64,000 nt of DNA from Algoriphagus oliviformis (GTDB taxonomy: Bacteria > Bacteroidota > Bacteroidia > Cytophagales > Cyclobacteriaceae). Position 1 is the first letter of the stretch. The number at the start of each line of letters is the position of its first letter. Positions 61,020-64,000 of the stretch are shown piece by piece. Below the pieces are notes generated by a model, which had not been told where the DNA came from, searched no databases, and saw only the letters and a list, made by a program, of their open reading frames with translations. Where the stretch lies: positions 1,054,001 through 1,118,000 of the forward strand of contig NZ_JAFKCT010000001.1 in assembly GCF_017254915.1 (NCBI RefSeq). Reading direction: 5' to 3'. The translations under genes were made by a program, and so were the position numbers.

Positions 61020-64000
61020 ATGAATGCCTATCCGACCTATAATTCCATCATCGATTTGGTCAAGCTTGCCTGGGAGAAACATCCCGATGAGGTGGCGATT
61101 GACGACGGGGTCGAAAAAGTCACTTATCGTGAGTTGAAAGAAAGGGTGACTGCCCTGAGTGCGGTGATTTTGTCCGTGGCGCCTGAGGAGGAGATCGTCG
61201 CGTTGACGACGAGCCGGGGAATACAGCTCATCGTCAATATTCTCGCGATCCTCCATGCAGGCAAAACCTACCTGCCTATCGATGCAAACTTCCCCGAGGC
61301 GAGGATCAAGCAGATTGTGGACGATTGCGGCGTCAAGTTCTATCTGAAAAGCAACGAAAACGACCGCTTGGATCTCCAGCAGATCGAGCTGAACCGTTCG
61401 CTAGGGACCAAGGGAGCCGAACCGAGCCGCTATTCGCGGCTGGCGTACATTCTCTACACCTCCGGATCTACCGGTAAGCCCAAGGGAGTCTGTGTCCCCC
61501 ATGTGAGTGTGGTGAACCTGATCCAGTGGCAAGTCGAAAACTCGGTGTCTGGTCCAGGGCTGAAAACCCTACAGTTTACCAGGCTTACCTTTGATATATC
61601 CGTCCAGGAGATTTTCAGTACCCTATGCTCAGGAGGTACCCTGCAGGTGGTAGATGCCGAGGTGATCCGGGACAACCGTGCATTGATCCAGGCGATGAAC
61701 GAGCAGCAGGTGCAGCGGCTTTTCCTTCCCTTTGTGGCGCTCCAAGGCATCGCCAATGAAGCGGAGAGTTCGGGAGTATATCCCTTGCATCTGAGGGAGG
61801 TCATGACCTGCGGAGAGCAGCTGAAGTCCACCAAGGCGGTCAGGGCGCTGTTTAAGAAAATGGATGCCACCACGCTGTACAACCAGTACGGTCCCACCGA
61901 ATGTACCTGTATCGTCACCCAGCTGGAACTCGATAAAGATCCGGCCGTATGGGATGACCTGCCGACCATCGGAAAGGCGATATCCGACGTGGAAAGCCTC
62001 ATCCTGGACGAAAACCTGAATGCAGTCACTGAGCCCAATGTGTCCGGTGAAATCTACTTCTCTGGAATTTGCCTCGCAGATGGCTATCTGAACAAGCCCG
62101 AACTGACGGCGAAATCCTTTTTCCCACTCAGCCTGAAAGACGGGACGAGCAAGATGGTGTACAAGACGGGAGACCTGGGCTACTACACTGAGACGGGGGA
62201 GATCTTTTTCCTCGGTCGGATAGACGACCAAGTCAAGATCAGCGGATTCCGCATCGAGACCGGAGAAATCGAAGCCGTAGCGACCGAATTGCCGGGGGTG
62301 GAGCAGGCCGCGATCATCGTGGGGGAATACACGGATGGACAAAAGTACCTGTCGCTTTTCTATGTGAGCCCTGGTGCGGCGGTCAAGGAAGCGGAAATGC
62401 TCGCATTTCTGAAGTCCAGATTCCCTGCCTACATGATCCCCGCAAAATGCTTCAGAAAGGACAGCTTTTCCAAGACGTCCAACGGCAAGATAGATCGAAA
62501 AGCCCTCTCCGAAAATGTAGTTTCGGAAAACCCCTTCAAGGAGGCCTATGTGAAGCCACGAAACGAAACCGAAAAGAAACTCGCCAAAATCTGGGAGACG
62601 ATCCTCAACCTGGACCAAGTCGGGAGGGAAGACCATTTCTTCGAATTGGGCGGTACCTCATTTTTGGCCCAGCGGATGGCCATTGAAATCAACGCTGCCT
62701 TTGGAAAAGACTTCACCGTGACCAAAATCTACCAGTATCCCAAGCTAAGGGCCCAAGCGGCCTTCGTGGCCGAGGCCGAAAAAGGGCTGAAAGACCGTGT
62801 GGCGAAGCGGAGAGGAAAGGATGCCGGCAACCGTGACGTGGCGATCATCTCCACTGCCAGCAGATTCCCGGGAGCGAGAAACAGTGAGGAGTTTTGGAAT
62901 ATGGTCAAAAACGGGGAGGAGACGATCCGGTTTTTTGACATCGAGGAGCTCGATCCCAGTGAGCAGGTAAAGGCCCGTGAGGACAAAAACTATGTGGCAG
63001 CTCGGGGGATCATCGACGATGTCAAGGACTTTGACTACGATTTTTTTGGATTCAACCCCAAGCTTGCCTCGGTGATGGATCCCCAGCAGCGCCTTTTCTT
63101 GGAGGTCGCCTATGAGGCCTTGGATTCGGTAGGCTACATCGCCAATGCACCGGACTATGAGGTAGGCGTCTTCGCTGGCTGCAGCAACAATTATTACTTT
63201 AGCCGCAATCTGGTCTTTGACCAGGATCTGATGGAGTCTATGGGCAACATCCAGATCAATTCTGTCAACGAAAAAGACTATTTGGCCACCCGTGTCGCAT
63301 TTTTGTTTGACTTGAAAGGCCCTGCGGTCAGCGTCAATACCGCTTGCTCCACTGCGCTGGTCGCGGTGGCCAATGCCGTGAAAAGCATCAGAAGCGGGGA
63401 GTGTACTGCCGCAATCGCGGGAGCCAGCTCCGTGGCCTATCCAGTCAATAGCGGCCATCACTACGAAGAAGGCTCTATCATGACGCGAGACGGCCATTGC
63501 AAGCCATTCGATGCGGATGCGACGGGGACGATGTTCAGTGATGGGGCCGGTGTCGTGCTCCTGAAGGACTACGAGCAGGCCGTCAAGGACGGTGATCCCA
63601 TTTTGGCGGTGATCAAGGGGGTAGGCATCAACAATGACGGGGCAAACAAGAGCAGTTTTTCCGCACCAAGTGTAGAGGGGCAAGCCGGAGCCATCCGCAG
63701 TGCCTTGCTAGACGGAGAGGTGGATCCGTCGGAAATAGGCTATGTGGAGGCACATGGCACGGCGACGCCGATAGGAGACCCCATTGAGATCGAAGGTTTG
63801 AAATTGGCCTTTGGACCGGAGGTGGGAAAGCAATATTGCTCCCTGGGCTCCGTGAAGGGAAATGTGGGGCACCTGAACTCTGCTGCCGGCATCGCCGGAC
63901 TGATCAAGGCGGTGTATGCACTCAAGGAAAAAACGCTGCCGGTCTCCGTCGGCTACTCCAAGCCCAACCCCGCGATCAACTTCGAGTCTTCCCCGTTTTT
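61020..64000 (+). CDS. Hybrid NRPS-PKS synthase, 3' part beyond window
   Basis: At least 993 codons, open to the window end. Domains: adenylation about 1-500 (YTSGSTGKPKG at 146-156, FDISVQE, NQYGPTE, YKTGDLG, GRIDDQVKISGFRIETGE, and the A10 motif NGKIDRKAL at about 488 with the catalytic Lys), carrier protein FFELGGTSFLA with the phosphopantetheine Ser at 547, then ketosynthase from about 605 with active-site Cys776 (NTACSTALVAV), His912 (EAHGTATPIGDP) and His951 (KGNVGHLNSAAG). No condensation domain precedes the A domain, so this is a loading module: an amino or aryl acid is activated, then extended by malonyl units. The substrate is not assigned. Confidence 0.93.
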   Translation, partial: MNAYPTYNSIIDLVKLAWEKHPDEVAIDDGVEKVTYRELKERVTALSAVILSVAPEEEIVALTTSRGIQLIVNILAILHAGKTYLPIDANFPEARIKQIVDDCGVKFYLKSNENDRLDLQQIELNRSLGTKGAEPSRYSRLAYILYTSGSTGKPKGVCVPHVSVVNLIQWQVENSVSGPGLKTLQFTRLTFDISVQEIFSTLCSGGTLQVVDAEVIRDNRALIQAMNEQQVQRLFLPFVALQGIANEAESSGVYPLHLREVMTCGEQLKSTKAVRALFKKMDATTLYNQYGPTECTCIVTQLELDKDPAVWDDLPTIGKAISDVESLILDENLNAVTEPNVSGEIYFSGICLADGYLNKPELTAKSFFPLSLKDGTSKMVYKTGDLGYYTETGEIFFLGRIDDQVKISGFRIETGEIEAVATELPGVEQAAIIVGEYTDGQKYLSLFYVSPGAAVKEAEMLAFLKSRFPAYMIPAKCFRKDSFSKTSNGKIDRKALSENVVSENPFKEAYVKPRNETEKKLAKIWETILNLDQVGREDHFFELGGTSFLAQRMAIEINAAFGKDFTVTKIYQYPKLRAQAAFVAEAEKGLKDRVAKRRGKDAGNRDVAIISTASRFPGARNSEEFWNMVKNGEETIRFFDIEELDPSEQVKAREDKNYVAARGIIDDVKDFDYDFFGFNPKLASVMDPQQRLFLEVAYEALDSVGYIANAPDYEVGVFAGCSNNYYFSRNLVFDQDLMESMGNIQINSVNEKDYLATRVAFLFDLKGPAVSVNTACSTALVAVANAVKSIRSGECTAAIAGASSVAYPVNSGHHYEEGSIMTRDGHCKPFDADATGTMFSDGAGVVLLKDYEQAVKDGDPILAVIKGVGINNDGANKSSFSAPSVEGQAGAIRSALLDGEVDPSEIGYVEAHGTATPIGDPIEIEGLKLAFGPEVGKQYCSLGSVKGNVGHLNSAAGIAGLIKAVYALKEKTLPVSVGYSKPNPAINFESSPF

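Noticed and set aside
61629..62636. 335-codon open frame on the reverse strand
   Set aside because: It is antisense to the adenylation domain, which has all its motifs in the plus frame; long shadow frames are expected in GC-rich codon usage.

Overview
The window looks like the chromosome of a Bacteroidota bacterium, most likely order Cytophagales near Cyclobacteriaceae. The reasons are lineage-typical families (PorT, DUF3810, DUF5606, a DUF4221 lipoprotein, a Bacteroidetes-type ccm set), many start codons without a Shine-Dalgarno sequence, and repeated matches to the Bacteroidetes promoter element TAnnTTTG. It carries about 60 genes, mostly housekeeping, packed in short operons with many 4-base ATGA overlaps. 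I saw no rRNA, tRNA, CRISPR array or transposase gene.

Layout. 1-8.6 kb: end of aspartate kinase, a repeat block, a secreted Gfo/Idh/MocA oxidoreductase, a reverse-strand protein-deglycation operon (LMW phosphatase, fructosamine kinase, GNAT), then kdtA-rsgA-pyrR-panB. 8.7-17.6 kb: a GH3/beta-lactamase fusion, mutL, two tandem rhomboids, a beta-barrel and rlmN. 17.8-23 kb: ccmC-ccmD-ccmE-ccmF, marC, rnhA. 23-29 kb: an ATPase, a sugar isomerase, a broken GIY-YIG gene, engB, and ubiE overlapping porT. 29.3-34.5 kb: a tightly coupled operon of symporter, GH88-like hydrolase, flavin oxidoreductase and SDR, probably for uptake and breakdown of a uronate-containing sugar. 34.6-37.3 kb: a broken PIN toxin module, then a purine permease coupled to an exported MTA/SAH nucleosidase. 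37.4-41.7 kb: acyl-CoA dehydrogenase, GH16, PQQ dehydrogenase. 41.7-43.5 kb: a vapBC pair between direct copies of the same repeats seen at 1.1-1.8 kb. 43.5-59.4 kb: ccmB (away from the other ccm genes), an SDR with a VanX-like dipeptidase, a TonB receptor, a ThuA-like protein, nfu, DUF3810, dusB, CPBP protease, cdsA, glutamate dehydrogenase, psd and small genes. 59.4-64 kb: a methyltransferase, a 0.7-kb AT-rich spacer and the start of a hybrid NRPS-PKS gene (A-PCP-KS) that leaves the window, so this is the edge of a biosynthetic cluster.

The most unusual signals are: (1) a MITE-like element of about 320 bp with CACCACAGAG-type inverted ends and internal hairpins whose stems covary between copies, bracketing vapBC; (2) TAnnTTTG boxes ending 3-4 bases before start codons, implying leaderless mRNAs for several genes; (3) a CcmE with Cys in place of the heme-binding His; (4) an exported nucleosidase translationally coupled to a purine permease; (5) a frameshifted GIY-YIG gene between inverted copies of a short dispersed repeat. 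All calls come from reading the sequence and family knowledge; no database search was run.
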